Source of the DNA: Saccharibacillus sp. CPCC 101409
GTDB lineage: Bacteria > Bacillota > Bacilli > Paenibacillales > Paenibacillaceae
Reading direction: 5' to 3'
Length of the DNA: 64,000 nucleotides
NCBI RefSeq assembly: GCF_030518235.1
Contig: NZ_JAULSA010000008.1
Span: forward strand, 62,001-126,000
The notes under the pieces were generated by a model. That model ran no database searches. It was not told the DNA's origin and saw only the letters and a list, made by a program, of their open reading frames with translations. This document shows, piece after piece, positions 52,495 through 61,805 of the stretch (positions are counted from its first letter, which is position 1; each line of letters opens with the position of its first letter). Made by a program: the position numbers and the translations under genes.

Positions 52495-53664
52495 ATGAAT
52501 TCCTCTGCCAATCTGTACACAAACACAAACACAAATTCGAATCCGGATGCGCTTCGCGATCCGGCCGTCGGTCCGAATCGGGGCGAGCACGGCTCGTCCG
52601 CAGCGGAAACAGAACGCAAAACCGCGATGGTGATCGGCGCGAACGGCGTGATCGGCCGAAATCTGGTCGATCATCTGGCCGGACTGCCGGATTGGGACGT
52701 GATCGGGGTATCGCGCCGGGGCGGAGAGTCGTCGGAGCGCGTCCGCTATGTCCCGGCGGATCTGCTGGATGCCGCGGCCGCTCGGCGCGCGCTGGGCGGC
52801 CTGAGCGAAGTTACGCATATTTTCTACGCCGCTTACCAGGATCGCCCGACCTGGGCCGAACTGGTGGAGCCCAATCTGAACATGCTCGTCAACACGGTCG
52901 ACGTGGTCGAACCGGCCGCGCGCAATCTGCGCCATATCAGCCTGATGCAGGGCTACAAAGTCTACGGCGCGCATCTCGGTCCGTTCAAGACCCCGGCCAA
53001 GGAAAGCGATGCCAACCATATGCCGCCGGAATTCAATATCGACCAGCAGCAGTTTCTGGAGCGCCGCGCGCAGAGCGGAGGCTGGACCTGGTCGGCGCTG
53101 CGCCCGTCCGTCGTCTGCGGCTTCGCGCTCGGCAATCCGATGAATCTGGCGATGGTGATCGCCGTTTACGCCTCGATCTCGAAGGAACTGGGCATCCCGC
53201 TGCGCTTTCCCGGCAAACCGGGCGCTTACCACAGCCTGCTGGAGATGACGGACGCGGGCCTGCTTGCGCGGGCGACCGTCTGGGCGGCGACGGAGGAGCG
53301 CTGCGCCAACCAGGCGTTCAATATCGCGAACGGCGATTTGTTCCGCTGGAGCGAACTGTGGCCGAAGATCGCCGCTTATTTCGGGCTCGAAGCTGCCCCG
53401 CCGCTGCCGATGCCGCTGAGCGAAGCGATGCGGGATAAAGAACCGCTGTGGGACGGCATGGTGCGCAGGCACGGCCTTGAGCCGAACCGCTACGCCGACG
53501 TTTCGTCCTGGACCTTCGGCGATTTCGTGTTCGGCTGGGACTACGACTTTTTTGCCGACGGAAGCAAAGCGCGGCGGCTGGGCTTCCATGAATTTGTCGA
53601 TACGGAGAGGATGTTCTTCGACATCTTCGACGATTTCCGCCGGCGCGGGATTATTCCGAAATAA
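52495..53664 (+). CDS. PRISE-type NADPH-dependent ene-reductase / SDR
   Basis: 389 residues, ATG 52495 with AAGGAG twelve bases before it. The cofactor motif is AMVIGANGVIGRNL (about 44-57). LMQGYKVYGAHLGP (about 146-159) and the YHS motif near 243 follow the progesterone 5-beta-reductase / iridoid synthase-like (PRISE) pattern, which reduces activated C=C bonds of enones. The first 43 residues form an unusual extension rich in Asn and Thr (a TNTNTNSN run). Its last 14 bases overlap the convergent HxlR gene, which may regulate it. Confidence 0.85.
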   Translation: MNSSANLYTNTNTNSNPDALRDPAVGPNRGEHGSSAAETERKTAMVIGANGVIGRNLVDHLAGLPDWDVIGVSRRGGESSERVRYVPADLLDAAAARRALGGLSEVTHIFYAAYQDRPTWAELVEPNLNMLVNTVDVVEPAARNLRHISLMQGYKVYGAHLGPFKTPAKESDANHMPPEFNIDQQQFLERRAQSGGWTWSALRPSVVCGFALGNPMNLAMVIAVYASISKELGIPLRFPGKPGAYHSLLEMTDAGLLARATVWAATEERCANQAFNIANGDLFRWSELWPKIAAYFGLEAAPPLPMPLSEAMRDKEPLWDGMVRRHGLEPNRYADVSSWTFGDFVFGWDYDFFADGSKARRLGFHEFVDTERMFFDIFDDFRRRGIIPK

Positions 53665-54046
53665 CGTCCGCCGCGTTGTCGGCGAGCAGCGAGCCGGGCG
53701 AAACGATCGCCGCGCGGTCGCCGTAAGCGCGCTCGACGTGAAGTTCTCCCCAGCGGCACATCGCGTGCAGGATTTCTTTGAGGCTTTGGCCGTAATCGGT
53801 CAGCTCGTATTCGACCCTGGGCGGCACGGTGGGATGGGAAATGCGGCGGATCACGCCGTCGCGTTCCAGTTCCTTGAGCTGCTGGGTCAGCACTTTTTGC
53901 GTAACGGCGGCGGGCAGCAGCTTCATCAGCTCGCCGTTTCTTTTTTTGCCGAACGTCAGCACGAACAGGATTACCGGCTTCCACTTGCCCCCGATGACTT
54001 CGATCGTCGCTTCGACGGCGGTGTTGTAGGTTTTGACGGGTTCCAA
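53651..54046 (-). CDS. HxlR-family transcriptional regulator
   Basis: 131 residues from TTG 54046, chosen because GAGGAGGC is eight bases upstream. The winged helix (about 15-95) shows IGGKWKPVILFVLTFGKKRNGE, AAVTQKVLTQQLKELERDG and VEYELTDYGQSL, the HxlR pattern. HxlR proteins often sense aldehydes or electrophiles through a cysteine; here the cysteine in HAMCRWGE is a candidate. The 3' end overlaps the PRISE gene by 14 bases on the opposite strand. Confidence 0.88.
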   Translation of the reverse strand: MEPVKTYNTAVEATIEVIGGKWKPVILFVLTFGKKRNGELMKLLPAAVTQKVLTQQLKELERDGVIRRISHPTVPPRVEYELTDYGQSLKEILHAMCRWGELHVERAYGDRAAIVSPGSLLADNAADVISE

Positions 54047-54103
54047 AGTCGCACGCCTCCTCGGTGGTCCGGGCACAGCCCGATATACGCTAACTATACA
54101 AAA

Positions 54104-54137
54104 AAACGGCCTGCGCTTCCATAAGCGCGGGCCGTTT
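54104..54137 (-). terminator. Terminator of the second hxlR gene
   Basis: AAACGGCCTGCGCTT and AAGCGCGGGCCGTTT pair; on the minus strand a T run follows. Confidence 0.8.
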
Positions 54138-54157
54138 CGACTGCCGTTTAAAAAAGA

Positions 54158-54493
54158 TCAAACCTGCTCCTGCTCCACCTTGATCCACCGCGTCGCCCAG
54201 CCCTGGATATCGTCCATAACCGGCGCGAGGTCGCGGCCCATGTCGGTCAGCGAATACTCGATCCGCACCGGCTTCTCGGGATAAACGCTGCGCAGAACGA
54301 TGCCTTCTTCTTCGAGTTCCTTGAGACGCTCGGACAGGACTTTGCCGCTCAGATTGGTCAGCGAACTCTCGATGTCCACGAACCGGCGCGGTCCGTCGAG
54401 CAGACGATAAATAATCAGGGTCGTCCAGCGCTTGCTCAGCACTTCAATCGCTTTCTCGAATCTCGGGCACAGTTGGCTCGGCTCTGCCGCCAA
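54158..54493 (-). CDS. HxlR-family transcriptional regulator
   Basis: About 111 residues. TTG 54493 is ten bases after GGAG; the GTG at 54502 nearly touches that site and is less likely. The winged helix shows LSKRWTTLIIYRLLDGPRRFVD, LSGKVLSERLKELEEEG and IEYSLTDMGRDL. A single cysteine lies near the N terminus (LCPRFEKA). The divergent FAD monooxygenase gene is the likely target. Confidence 0.88.
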   Translation of the reverse strand: MAAEPSQLCPRFEKAIEVLSKRWTTLIIYRLLDGPRRFVDIESSLTNLSGKVLSERLKELEEEGIVLRSVYPEKPVRIEYSLTDMGRDLAPVMDDIQGWATRWIKVEQEQV

Positions 54494-54567
54494 TGAAATC
54501 ACTCTCCAGTTTGTATTGGTGTGTACCGCGACGTTCCGTTATTGACGGTTCGTCGGGCTGCTTTCTA

Positions 54568-54591
54568 TAAAAAGCCCGCCGCTGCGGGCCT
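54568..54591 (-). terminator. Terminator-like hairpin in the hxlR leader (possible attenuator)
   Basis: Read on the minus strand, GCCCGCAGCGGCGGGC forms a stem followed by TTTTTA about 70 bases before the hxlR start. It could terminate a short transcript unless relieved. The rest of the 286-base gap (54494-54779) is AT-rich and holds the promoters. Confidence 0.5.
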
Positions 54592-54779
54592 GAAAAAGAC
54601 GCGTTTGCTTCGGTGGGTCTGTTTCTATTATACTTATAGTGATTAAAATTAACAAGCTTACAAAACGTAATAATTAAAACTTGACGAATAGATATTAATT
54701 AAATATACTCGGTTACATAAAGTAATAGTGTGAGTCGAGCGGAAGCAGCAGGCACGGCCCGAACATCGGAGGAATGGTT

Positions 54780-55904
54780 ATGGAGCGACAAACGGAAATT
54801 TGTATCGCGGGCGGCGGGCCCGCCGGCACGCTGCTGGCGTGTCTGCTCGCCCGGCGCGGAGCGAACGTGATATTGATCGAGAAGCAGCCGGTGCCCGGAC
54901 CTTCGTTTCGCGGAGAGATCCTGAACGGGGACGGCGAAGGCGTGCTGCGCAAACACGGTTTGCTGGAAAGAATCGCGCCCGAAGCGGTGCTGCCGCTGGT
55001 GCGGCTCGAATACTGGGAGAACCGCCGCGTCGTCAAAACGATCCTGCCGGACAAAGAAGGCGGCAATGTGGGCGTCCATATCCCGCAGGCCGATCTGCTG
55101 CGGGCGCTGCTGGACGAAGCCGGCGGATACCCGAACTTCACGTATCTGCCGGGCACCACGGTGCGCGGACTGCTGAAGGACGAAGCCGGCCGCTGCGCGG
55201 GCGTGCGGGTCCAGCGGGCGGACGGAAGCAAAGAAGAAATTCGCAGCGCCTTGGTCGTGGGCGCGGACGGCCGTTATTCGTCGGTCCGCCGGCATGCCGG
55301 TATTCCGGCCAGTACGCAAGGACACGGTTACGATCTGCTGTGGGCACGCATTCCCGCTCCCGAAGGCTGGGAACCGGTGATGTGCTCCACGATCCAAAGC
55401 GGGCAGCAGCTGCATTTGTTTACACAGGCGCGCGGCTTTGTGCAGATCGGATGGAACATCGCGGAGGACTCGTACGGCGAGCTGCGCAAGCGCCCGTTCG
55501 AGGAACTGACGCGAACGCTGATCGAAGCGTTTCCGAAGCTTGCGCCGAGCGTGCGGGAGCATATCCGCTCGTGGAAAGACTTCGTGCTGCTTGATATTTT
55601 CAGCAGCCGTTCCGAGTCCTGGGCGCAGCCGGGGCTTGTGCTGATCGGAGACGCGGCGCATACGATGACGCCGACCGGCGCGTTTGGGCTCAACGAAGCG
55701 CTGCGGGATGCGGACGTCCTGTACGAGGAGCTGTTGGAGTGCCTGGAGCGGCGCCAGCGCACCGAACTTCCGCTGGAACGGCTGGAGCAGCGCAGGCGCG
55801 CCGACGTGGAACGGCGCCAGCGGGAACAATTTTACATGGAATCGGAATATGCTCAAAATTTTTACAATAAAACGGACGATAATATACACAGCGGCGATAA
55901 GTAA
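54780..55904 (+). CDS. FAD-dependent monooxygenase (PHBH/UbiH-like)
   Basis: 374 residues; ATG 54780 is seven bases after GGAGG, while ATG 54774 is too close. FAD binding: CIAGGGPAGTLLACLLARRG (about 8-27), the DG-motif LVVGADGRYSSVRR (about 158-171) and the GD motif LIGDAAHTMTPTGAFGLNEA (about 285-304). It hydroxylates an aromatic or quinone-like compound using NAD(P)H and O2. Divergent from an HxlR gene that probably controls it. Confidence 0.9.
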   Translation: MERQTEICIAGGGPAGTLLACLLARRGANVILIEKQPVPGPSFRGEILNGDGEGVLRKHGLLERIAPEAVLPLVRLEYWENRRVVKTILPDKEGGNVGVHIPQADLLRALLDEAGGYPNFTYLPGTTVRGLLKDEAGRCAGVRVQRADGSKEEIRSALVVGADGRYSSVRRHAGIPASTQGHGYDLLWARIPAPEGWEPVMCSTIQSGQQLHLFTQARGFVQIGWNIAEDSYGELRKRPFEELTRTLIEAFPKLAPSVREHIRSWKDFVLLDIFSSRSESWAQPGLVLIGDAAHTMTPTGAFGLNEALRDADVLYEELLECLERRQRTELPLERLEQRRRADVERRQREQFYMESEYAQNFYNKTDDNIHSGDK

Positions 55905-56130
55905 CTTTTACGGCGCGACGAAGCGGGCAAGGTGATCCGAATCCGTTTCCCGCGCGAATCTGTAAGATAGAAACCCGCGCGCAAGCAGGCGCGGCGGTTG
56001 AACGAAGCGGCGGAACCGGCGCGAGCGCCGCATGAAGCGCGAAAATCGCGGAAAGCATCCGGCTTTCCCCAACGCCCGCACAAGCGCTTATCCGACTTAC
56101 CCAATCTGAAATTAAGGATGTGTCATCACG

Positions 56131-56916
56131 ATGAATAACAGCGCGGCTTTTATGTTGAAAGACCGAATCCATAACGTAGCTTCCCCGCTCAATCCGCAAA
56201 GCGGTTATGTGCTGGTCGGCCCGATCAAGCTGCCGGTCAACCTGGACGGCGAAACGATCGAATTCCGCTGGTACAGCTGGATGCCGGAACCGGAAGGCGG
56301 CAAAAATATGTCGGCCGAAGCGCTGATCCGCAGCCTGCCGACGATGAACCTGGCCGAAGGCCAGCAGTCGAGCGTGCTCGTATACGGCGATTTCGAACAG
56401 TCGAACGACGCTCTGATCCGTATGCACAGCATTTGCCATACGGGCGATATCTTCGGCAGCAAGCGCTGCGACTGCGGCTACCAGCTGCACCAGTCGATGA
56501 AAATGATAGTGGAGCACGGCTCGGGCGCGCTGTTCTATCTGGCCAACCACGAAGGGCGCGGCATCGGCCTGTTCAGCAAAGCGATGGCCTACATCCTGCA
56601 GGAGCAGGGCATGGATACGGTCGAAGCGAACCTGGCGCTGGGCTTCGAAGACGATACCCGCAGTTACGACGGCGCGATCGGCGTGCTCAAATTCCTGCGC
56701 CAGGCTCCGGTTACGCTGATTACGAACAATCCGCGCAAGCTCGAAGCGCTCAAAGCCGCCGGTTTGAACGTATCGGGACGCACGCCGCTGTGGGGCGACG
56801 TGTCGGAGTTCAACGAGAAATACCTGCGCACCAAAGTAAACCGCTCCGGCCACTTTGCGACGCAGATTCCGATTGAAGGCGTGAAGGGACTGCCCGCCGC
56901 CGAAGGAGGAGACTGA
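56131..56916 (+). CDS. ribA: GTP cyclohydrolase II
   Basis: Opens GTP to a diaminopyrimidine, the first step of riboflavin synthesis. 261 residues. Seen: RMHSICHTGDIFGSKRCDCG with the three zinc cysteines (about 98-117), NHEGRGIGLFSKAMAYILQ (about 140-158), DTVEANLALGF and TNNPRKLEAL (about 198-207). It is a stand-alone cyclohydrolase with about 60 extra N-terminal residues and no RibB domain. Six bases separate it from ribD. No FMN riboswitch is recognisable in the 226-base leader. It may serve riboflavin or another pyrimidine-derived product. Confidence 0.9.
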   Translation: MNNSAAFMLKDRIHNVASPLNPQSGYVLVGPIKLPVNLDGETIEFRWYSWMPEPEGGKNMSAEALIRSLPTMNLAEGQQSSVLVYGDFEQSNDALIRMHSICHTGDIFGSKRCDCGYQLHQSMKMIVEHGSGALFYLANHEGRGIGLFSKAMAYILQEQGMDTVEANLALGFEDDTRSYDGAIGVLKFLRQAPVTLITNNPRKLEALKAAGLNVSGRTPLWGDVSEFNEKYLRTKVNRSGHFATQIPIEGVKGLPAAEGGD

Positions 56917-56922
56917 CGAAGC

Positions 56923-58056
56923 ATGAGCGAAGTTAACGCTAACGCAGGAAACGGACCGCTCGGCGATCTCGCCGTGCATGAACGCTATATGCGCCTTGCG
57001 CTGGAGAACGCGCGCGCGGCGCAGGGACAGACCGCGCCGAATCCGCTGGTCGGCTCGGTTATCGTAGGCGACGGCCGGCTGGTCGGCATCGGCGCGCACC
57101 TGAAGCCGGGCGAGCCGCACGCCGAGATCCATGCGCTGCGCATGGCGGGCGAGCATGCGCGCGGCGCGACGATCTACGTCACGCTGGAGCCGTGCTCGCA
57201 TCACGGCCGCACCGGCCCGTGCGCCGAAGCGATCGTGCAGGCGGGGCTTGCACGCGTCGTCGTGGCCGCGCCGGACCCGAACCCGCTGGTTGCGGGACGC
57301 GGGATCAAGATTCTGCGCGACGCCGGCATCGAAGTGATCGAAGGCGTGCTGCGCGAGGAATCCGAGCAGCTGAACGAAGTGTTCAACCGCTATATCGTCA
57401 GCAAGCGGCCGTTTGTCACGGTGAAGTCCGCCGTTACGCTGGACGGCAAAATCGCGACGCGCACGGCCAGCAGCCGCTGGATCACGTCGGAGCAGGCGCG
57501 CGAAGACGTGCATCGTCTGCGCCACGAGAGCGGCGCGATCCTGGTCGGCGTGCAGACGATTCTGCACGACGATTCGCAGCTGACGACCCGGCTGCCAAGC
57601 GGCCGCAATCCGCTGCGCGTCGTGCTGGACAGCACGCTGCGCATCCCGGAGACGGCGCGGGTGATCACGGACGGCGAAGCGCCGACGTGGATCTTTACCG
57701 GTTCGAACGCCGACGCCGCCAAGCGCGAGCGGCTTGAAGCCGCGGGCGTGCGCGTATTCGAAACGCGGAGCGAGCGGGTGAATCTGGAGCAGGTGCTCGA
57801 TACGCTCGGCGCCAGCGAGATCTCGTCGCTGCTCGTCGAAGGCGGCGGGCAGGTCAACGCTTCGTTCGTGGAGCAGGGGCTGGCGGACAAGCTGGTGCTG
57901 TACGTCGCGCCCAAGCTGGTCGGCGGCAAAGAAGCGCCGACGTTCCTCCAGGGGCTCGGCATCGCCGATATGGACGACGCCGTGGACCTGACCGGCCTGC
58001 GCGTTCGGCAGCTGGGACCGGATTTGAAGCTGGAAGCTTACTTTCCAAAAAGCTGA
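56923..58056 (+). CDS. ribD: Bifunctional riboflavin deaminase/reductase
   Basis: Deaminates and then reduces the cyclohydrolase product. 377 residues. The deaminase domain (about 15-150) has PNPLVGSVIV, HAEIHAL and TLEPCSHHGRTGPC for zinc; the reductase domain (about 165-375) has TVKSAVTLDGKIAT, SRWITS and LLVEGGGQVNASF. GGAGGA at the end of ribA is its ribosome binding site. ribE and ribH are not in this window, so this is a split set or a second copy. Confidence 0.93.
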   Translation: MSEVNANAGNGPLGDLAVHERYMRLALENARAAQGQTAPNPLVGSVIVGDGRLVGIGAHLKPGEPHAEIHALRMAGEHARGATIYVTLEPCSHHGRTGPCAEAIVQAGLARVVVAAPDPNPLVAGRGIKILRDAGIEVIEGVLREESEQLNEVFNRYIVSKRPFVTVKSAVTLDGKIATRTASSRWITSEQAREDVHRLRHESGAILVGVQTILHDDSQLTTRLPSGRNPLRVVLDSTLRIPETARVITDGEAPTWIFTGSNADAAKRERLEAAGVRVFETRSERVNLEQVLDTLGASEISSLLVEGGGQVNASFVEQGLADKLVLYVAPKLVGGKEAPTFLQGLGIADMDDAVDLTGLRVRQLGPDLKLEAYFPKS

Positions 58057-58138
58057 GTGTGGGCGGCGGCCGGAATAGCCCGGATAAACTGCGGAAATCC
58101 ATCTTATTTTGCGAACAGACCTTTTTAAATCTTCATCG

Positions 58139-58269
58139 CATGCAAAAATCCACTTCAATTCGGCTCGTCGCGGCATTATCGCCGTTACGAGTCCGATTAG
58201 AGTGGATTTTTGCATTTCGCCGCCGAATTTGTCCGCGATCGGCGCTTATAAAGTGGATTTTTGCATTTT
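58139..58269. repeat. Family 2 interspersed repeats, second locus
   Basis: One forward unit (58139-58160, core AAATCCACTT) and two inverted (58196-58217 and 58247-58268, core AAGTGGATTT or AGTGGATTT). The first pair is the outer stem of a hairpin of about 80 bases whose inner arms (TTCGGCTCGT with ACGAGTCCGA) also pair. They fill most of the 302-base gap 58057-58358; nothing else is seen in it. Confidence 0.7.
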
Positions 58270-58358
58270 ACGGCCTTCCCGATCCGGTTTTTCCCGGCCC
58301 GGCTTTACTCTATTCGGCCTTGATCTACTCGGCCTTGCTCTATCCAACATCCAGCCAT

Positions 58359-59399
58359 TCAATTCTTCTCGATCTCCGCTTCCCTCCGCTGCCAGCTCGA
58401 CTGCCCGTCGTCCTCGATGATCGAGATCGCCGCGTCGGCGATATCCGGGTCGGTCGTAAGCTGCTTCTGGATGCGGTCTTTGATATCGTCCGCTTCGCCC
58501 AGCGTCAGCCCGGTACGCAGCTCGACCACCGCGTCCACATGATAGTAGCGGCCTTCCTGAATGATGCGCATACTCTGGATATCGCGCACGTCGGCGTCGG
58601 CGAGAATGGCGGCGGACACTTTGTCTTCGACGTCCTGCGGCGCGGATACGCCGATCAGGCCGATCATATTGTCGTAGCCGACGCGGAACGCGACCGCGAT
58701 CATCAGGCAGCCGATCAGCGTCGTGACGAGGCCGTCGATCAGCGCAAAGTTCGTCAGCGCGATCACGACGACGGCGATCAGCGCCAGCAGCGCGCCGAGC
58801 ACGGCGACGATGTCTTCATAGAAGACGAGCCGGGTCGGCGGCGCGGCGCGTCCCACGTTCTTGAACGCGGCCGGCAGCAGCGCGAAGCCTCTGGCTTTCG
58901 GCGCGCGGGCTTCGTGCAGAATTTCTTTCATCGCTTTGATCAGGATGCTGCCGTCGACGATAATATTCAGCAGCAGCACGCCGATATTGATCCACAGGCC
59001 GCCCGACGCTTCGGCCGGATGTCGCAGCAGGTGGATGCCTTCGTGGATCGTTTCGTAGGCCATGATCGTGACCACGATAACCGCGATCATACAGAAAATG
59101 TTGATGACGCGTCCGAAGCCTACCGGGAACCGGCGGCTCGGGCGCCGTTCCGACAGCACGCTGCCGACGAATACGAAGCCCTGATTCACGGCGTCGGCCA
59201 GCGAGTGCATCGCCGAAGCGAACATGGCGCCGCTGCCGGTGAAGAACGCGGCCGCGCCTTTGGCGGCGGCGAGCACGGCGTTGCCGCCCATCGCGACGGC
59301 GGACGAGGTATTGCCTTTCTTGATCAGCGAGCCCAGCGTTTCGGGCGGCTGCTCCCGATCGGGAGACGGCCTTGTTCCAGGCGGATTTGCTTCGGCCAC
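58359..59399 (-). CDS. Cation diffusion facilitator (CDF) family transporter
   Basis: GTG 59399 is used because AAGGAGGA is eight bases upstream. 346 residues; five to six membrane helices (about 30-230), with the HSLADAVNQG motif (about 70-79) supplying His and Asp of the metal site, and a C-terminal cytoplasmic domain (about 240-345; PQDVEDKVSAAILADADV). It exports a divalent metal such as Zn2+, Co2+ or Mn2+ in exchange for protons. Some residues of the second helix pair (NIIVDGSILIKAM) deviate from zinc exporters. Confidence 0.88.
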   Translation of the reverse strand: MAEANPPGTRPSPDREQPPETLGSLIKKGNTSSAVAMGGNAVLAAAKGAAAFFTGSGAMFASAMHSLADAVNQGFVFVGSVLSERRPSRRFPVGFGRVINIFCMIAVIVVTIMAYETIHEGIHLLRHPAEASGGLWINIGVLLLNIIVDGSILIKAMKEILHEARAPKARGFALLPAAFKNVGRAAPPTRLVFYEDIVAVLGALLALIAVVVIALTNFALIDGLVTTLIGCLMIAVAFRVGYDNMIGLIGVSAPQDVEDKVSAAILADADVRDIQSMRIIQEGRYYHVDAVVELRTGLTLGEADDIKDRIQKQLTTDPDIADAAISIIEDDGQSSWQRREAEIEKN

Positions 59400-59580
59400 G
59401 AACGACTCCTCCTTCGAAATTGGGGTGTGGGGTTTGGGTGTCCGCAAACGGGTCTGACCGGGTGCTTGATTCGAGCGGAATTTTGCCTCTGTGAATTATG
59501 TACCCGGAAACGGCGGTCCGCAACAGGCGAAGCCGCAGGCTGCCGCTTCTTTCATGCGTGCGTCATGGCAAGTTCCGCCG

Positions 59581-60447
59581 TCAGGCTCCGCCGGTCCCGC
59601 CGTACTCCTCCGCGTACCAGTCGATCATTTTGCGCGCGATGCTGACCTTCGGCGGGATATTCGGCAGCTCGCCGGGGCCGAACCAGGCCGCGTGCGCGAT
59701 CTCTTCGCCGTCCACCTCGATCTCGCCGCCCGCGTATTCCGCGATAAAGCCGATCATCAGCGAATGCGGAAACGGCCACTGCTGGCTGCCGAAGTAGCGG
59801 ATCTCGCCGAGCGCGATGCCGACTTCTTCCATGGTTTCGCGCCGCACGCAGTCTTCCAGCGTTTCGCCCGGTTCGGCGAAGCCGGCGATCAGCCCGTACA
59901 TGTCGTTTTGAAAATGAGCCGCGTGCGCCAGCAGGATCCTGCCGTCTTTCAGGATCGCGGTAATAACGGCCGGCGAAATGCGCGGATAATGGCTCAGCCC
60001 GCAGTTGGGACAGACTTTGGCGCGGTCTTTGTCGGCGAGCGTCAGCGTACTGCCGCAGCGCCCGCAGAACCGGTGCGTGTCGTCCCAGGCCAGCATTTGC
60101 AGCGCGCGACCGGCCAGGTGGAACAGGTCTTCGTCCATGCGTTCGTACAGCGGACGCAGCGGAAAGAAGTCCGTGCCCGGCAGCGGCTGCGTTTCTTTCG
60201 GCGCTTCCGCGGCGTAGCACGGCGAGCCGTCCAGCGTGCCGAGATACAGCGAGCGGGAAGCGGCGACGCCGAGCTCCTCCGCGGCCGCGGCGGCCGGAAC
60301 GGCGAGCAGTCCCGCGCCTTCCTTCAGCAGCAGACGGTCGGTGCCCGCCAGGAAAACGAACCAGTACGCGGGCTTGTCCGAGCTTTCGGCGACCAGCGCG
60401 GGAACATAGCGTTTATAGATGCTTTCTCTTGATTGCGGTTGCGGCAT
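59581..60447 (-). CDS. nudC: NADH pyrophosphatase / RNA decapping Nudix hydrolase
   Basis: 288 residues from ATG 60447. A zinc ribbon (FCGRCG, about 127-132; CPNCG, about 145-149) precedes the Nudix box (GFAEPGET, then RRETMEEVGI, about 191-213). SQQWPFPHSLM is the NudC signature that follows the box. It cleaves NAD(H) to NMN(H) and AMP and may remove NAD caps from RNA. Divergent from the AT-rich cassette. Confidence 0.92.
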   Translation of the reverse strand: MPQPQSRESIYKRYVPALVAESSDKPAYWFVFLAGTDRLLLKEGAGLLAVPAAAAAEELGVAASRSLYLGTLDGSPCYAAEAPKETQPLPGTDFFPLRPLYERMDEDLFHLAGRALQMLAWDDTHRFCGRCGSTLTLADKDRAKVCPNCGLSHYPRISPAVITAILKDGRILLAHAAHFQNDMYGLIAGFAEPGETLEDCVRRETMEEVGIALGEIRYFGSQQWPFPHSLMIGFIAEYAGGEIEVDGEEIAHAAWFGPGELPNIPPKVSIARKMIDWYAEEYGGTGGA

Positions 60448-60659
60448 GGGAACAGAACCTTTCTTTTTTAGTATCAAATAAACTAAGCCTCTTTTTATAG
60501 TCTAGTTACCCTAAAGTCATAATTCAAAAAAGTCGAAGGAATTAGTTGTATGACACTTGGTTTAAGTAAGTATTGTGGTGTGCTACTATAATCATAGAAA
60601 AATAGTCTTAACAATAAGTGTAATTGATTTATTTGTTGAACAAGAAGGGGTTGGTTAAG
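60448..60659. other. Boundary region nudC / AT-rich cassette
   Basis: Base composition changes sharply to AT-rich within this gap. TATAAT at 60587-60592 is a probable -10 for the cassette, but no good -35 lies 17 bases before it. No terminal repeat, tRNA or integrase marks the junction. Confidence 0.5.
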
Positions 60660-61805
60660 TTGAGTAAAAAGAACGAAAGACAACTTTCTTTATTTGATGA
60701 TTACTTTGAAGGCCCTTTTGAAGAGGTTGAAAAAGTAGATGAAGCAAGTAAAATGGTGATAACGAATCCTTTTGATCCATCACGTATTGATATTACACAA
60801 AAGCCGCTCACTATTGACTTGTTGATAAAAAGACTCAGAGAAAAAGAAGTGGACCTTTTGACTGATTTTCAAAGAAAAAGTGGTCTTTGGGATGATCATC
60901 AACAAAGTAGACTGATCGAGTCTTTAATCATTAGAATTCCACTCCCTGCATTTTATTTTGATGGAACAAATGATAACAGTTGGCTGATTGTAGATGGATT
61001 ACAAAGGTTGACTGCATTAAAGAGGTTTGCAATCGATAAAAACTTGAAATTAAGTAATATGGAATATGTTACTCAGTTTGAAGGCATGAGCTACGATCAA
61101 CTACCTCGTCCTATACAAAGAAGGATTGAAGAAACTCAAATTATTGCTTTTATTATTAACGCAGGTACTCCTAAAGAAGTGAAATACAATATATTTAAAA
61201 GAATAAATACTGGCGGAGTTCCACTTACTGCTCAAGAAATCCGTCATGCATTAAATCAAGGTGTAGCTTCGAAATTTTTGAAAAAATTGGCCGAAAGTGA
61301 AGAGTTCATACGTGCTACTTGCGATGCCGTGAAAACAGATAGGATGGAAGACAGAGACTTTGTATTGAGATTTTTAGCGTTTAGTATGATTTCTTACAAA
61401 AGTTATTTCCCTGATTTAGAAAACTTCTTAAATAGTGCAATGAATGACTTAAATCAAAAAACTGCAGAAGAGCTAAAAGTATTAGAAGAAAAATTCAAAA
61501 GAGCTATGAATAACGCAATTGATATATTTGGCGATGATGCTTTTAGGAGAAGATATAATCTAGAAGACAAAAGAAAGCAAATTAATAAAGCTCTTTTTGA
61601 TACATGGTCTGTAAATCTTGGCAATCTTAATTTAAATCAAAGTAATATTCTATTCCAAAGAAAAGATATACTGATAGAAAAATTCATGAAATTAATGTTG
61701 AATAAAGAGTTTGATGGAGCTATTTCTCAAGGAACAGGCGATCCTAGAAGAGTAAACTATCGATTTTCCAAAATTGAAGAATTAATTACTGAGGTGCTGA
61801 AATGA
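60660..61805 (+). CDS. DUF262 (GmrS-like, ParB-fold) protein of a putative defence cassette
   Basis: 381 residues from TTG 60660, nine bases after AAGAAGGGG. The DUF262 pattern is plain: QRKSGLW (71-77), IESLIIRIPLPAFYF, VDGLQRLTAL (111-120, family consensus DGQQR) and FKRINTGGVPLTAQEIR (179-195). DUF262 is a ParB/Srx-type NTPase or nuclease domain best known from the GmrSD type IV restriction enzymes, but here no DUF1524 HNH half is fused. The gene is strongly AT-rich with AT-ending codons, unlike its neighbours. Its stop overlaps the next start by four bases (ATGA), so the two are co-translated. Confidence 0.85.
   Translation: MSKKNERQLSLFDDYFEGPFEEVEKVDEASKMVITNPFDPSRIDITQKPLTIDLLIKRLREKEVDLLTDFQRKSGLWDDHQQSRLIESLIIRIPLPAFYFDGTNDNSWLIVDGLQRLTALKRFAIDKNLKLSNMEYVTQFEGMSYDQLPRPIQRRIEETQIIAFIINAGTPKEVKYNIFKRINTGGVPLTAQEIRHALNQGVASKFLKKLAESEEFIRATCDAVKTDRMEDRDFVLRFLAFSMISYKSYFPDLENFLNSAMNDLNQKTAEELKVLEEKFKRAMNNAIDIFGDDAFRRRYNLEDKRKQINKALFDTWSVNLGNLNLNQSNILFQRKDILIEKFMKLMLNKEFDGAISQGTGDPRRVNYRFSKIEELITEVLK

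Noticed and set aside
55905..56130. FMN riboswitch before ribA
   Set aside because: The conserved AGGGGCA-type and GATGGGAGAAGG-type segments of the RFN element are not present.
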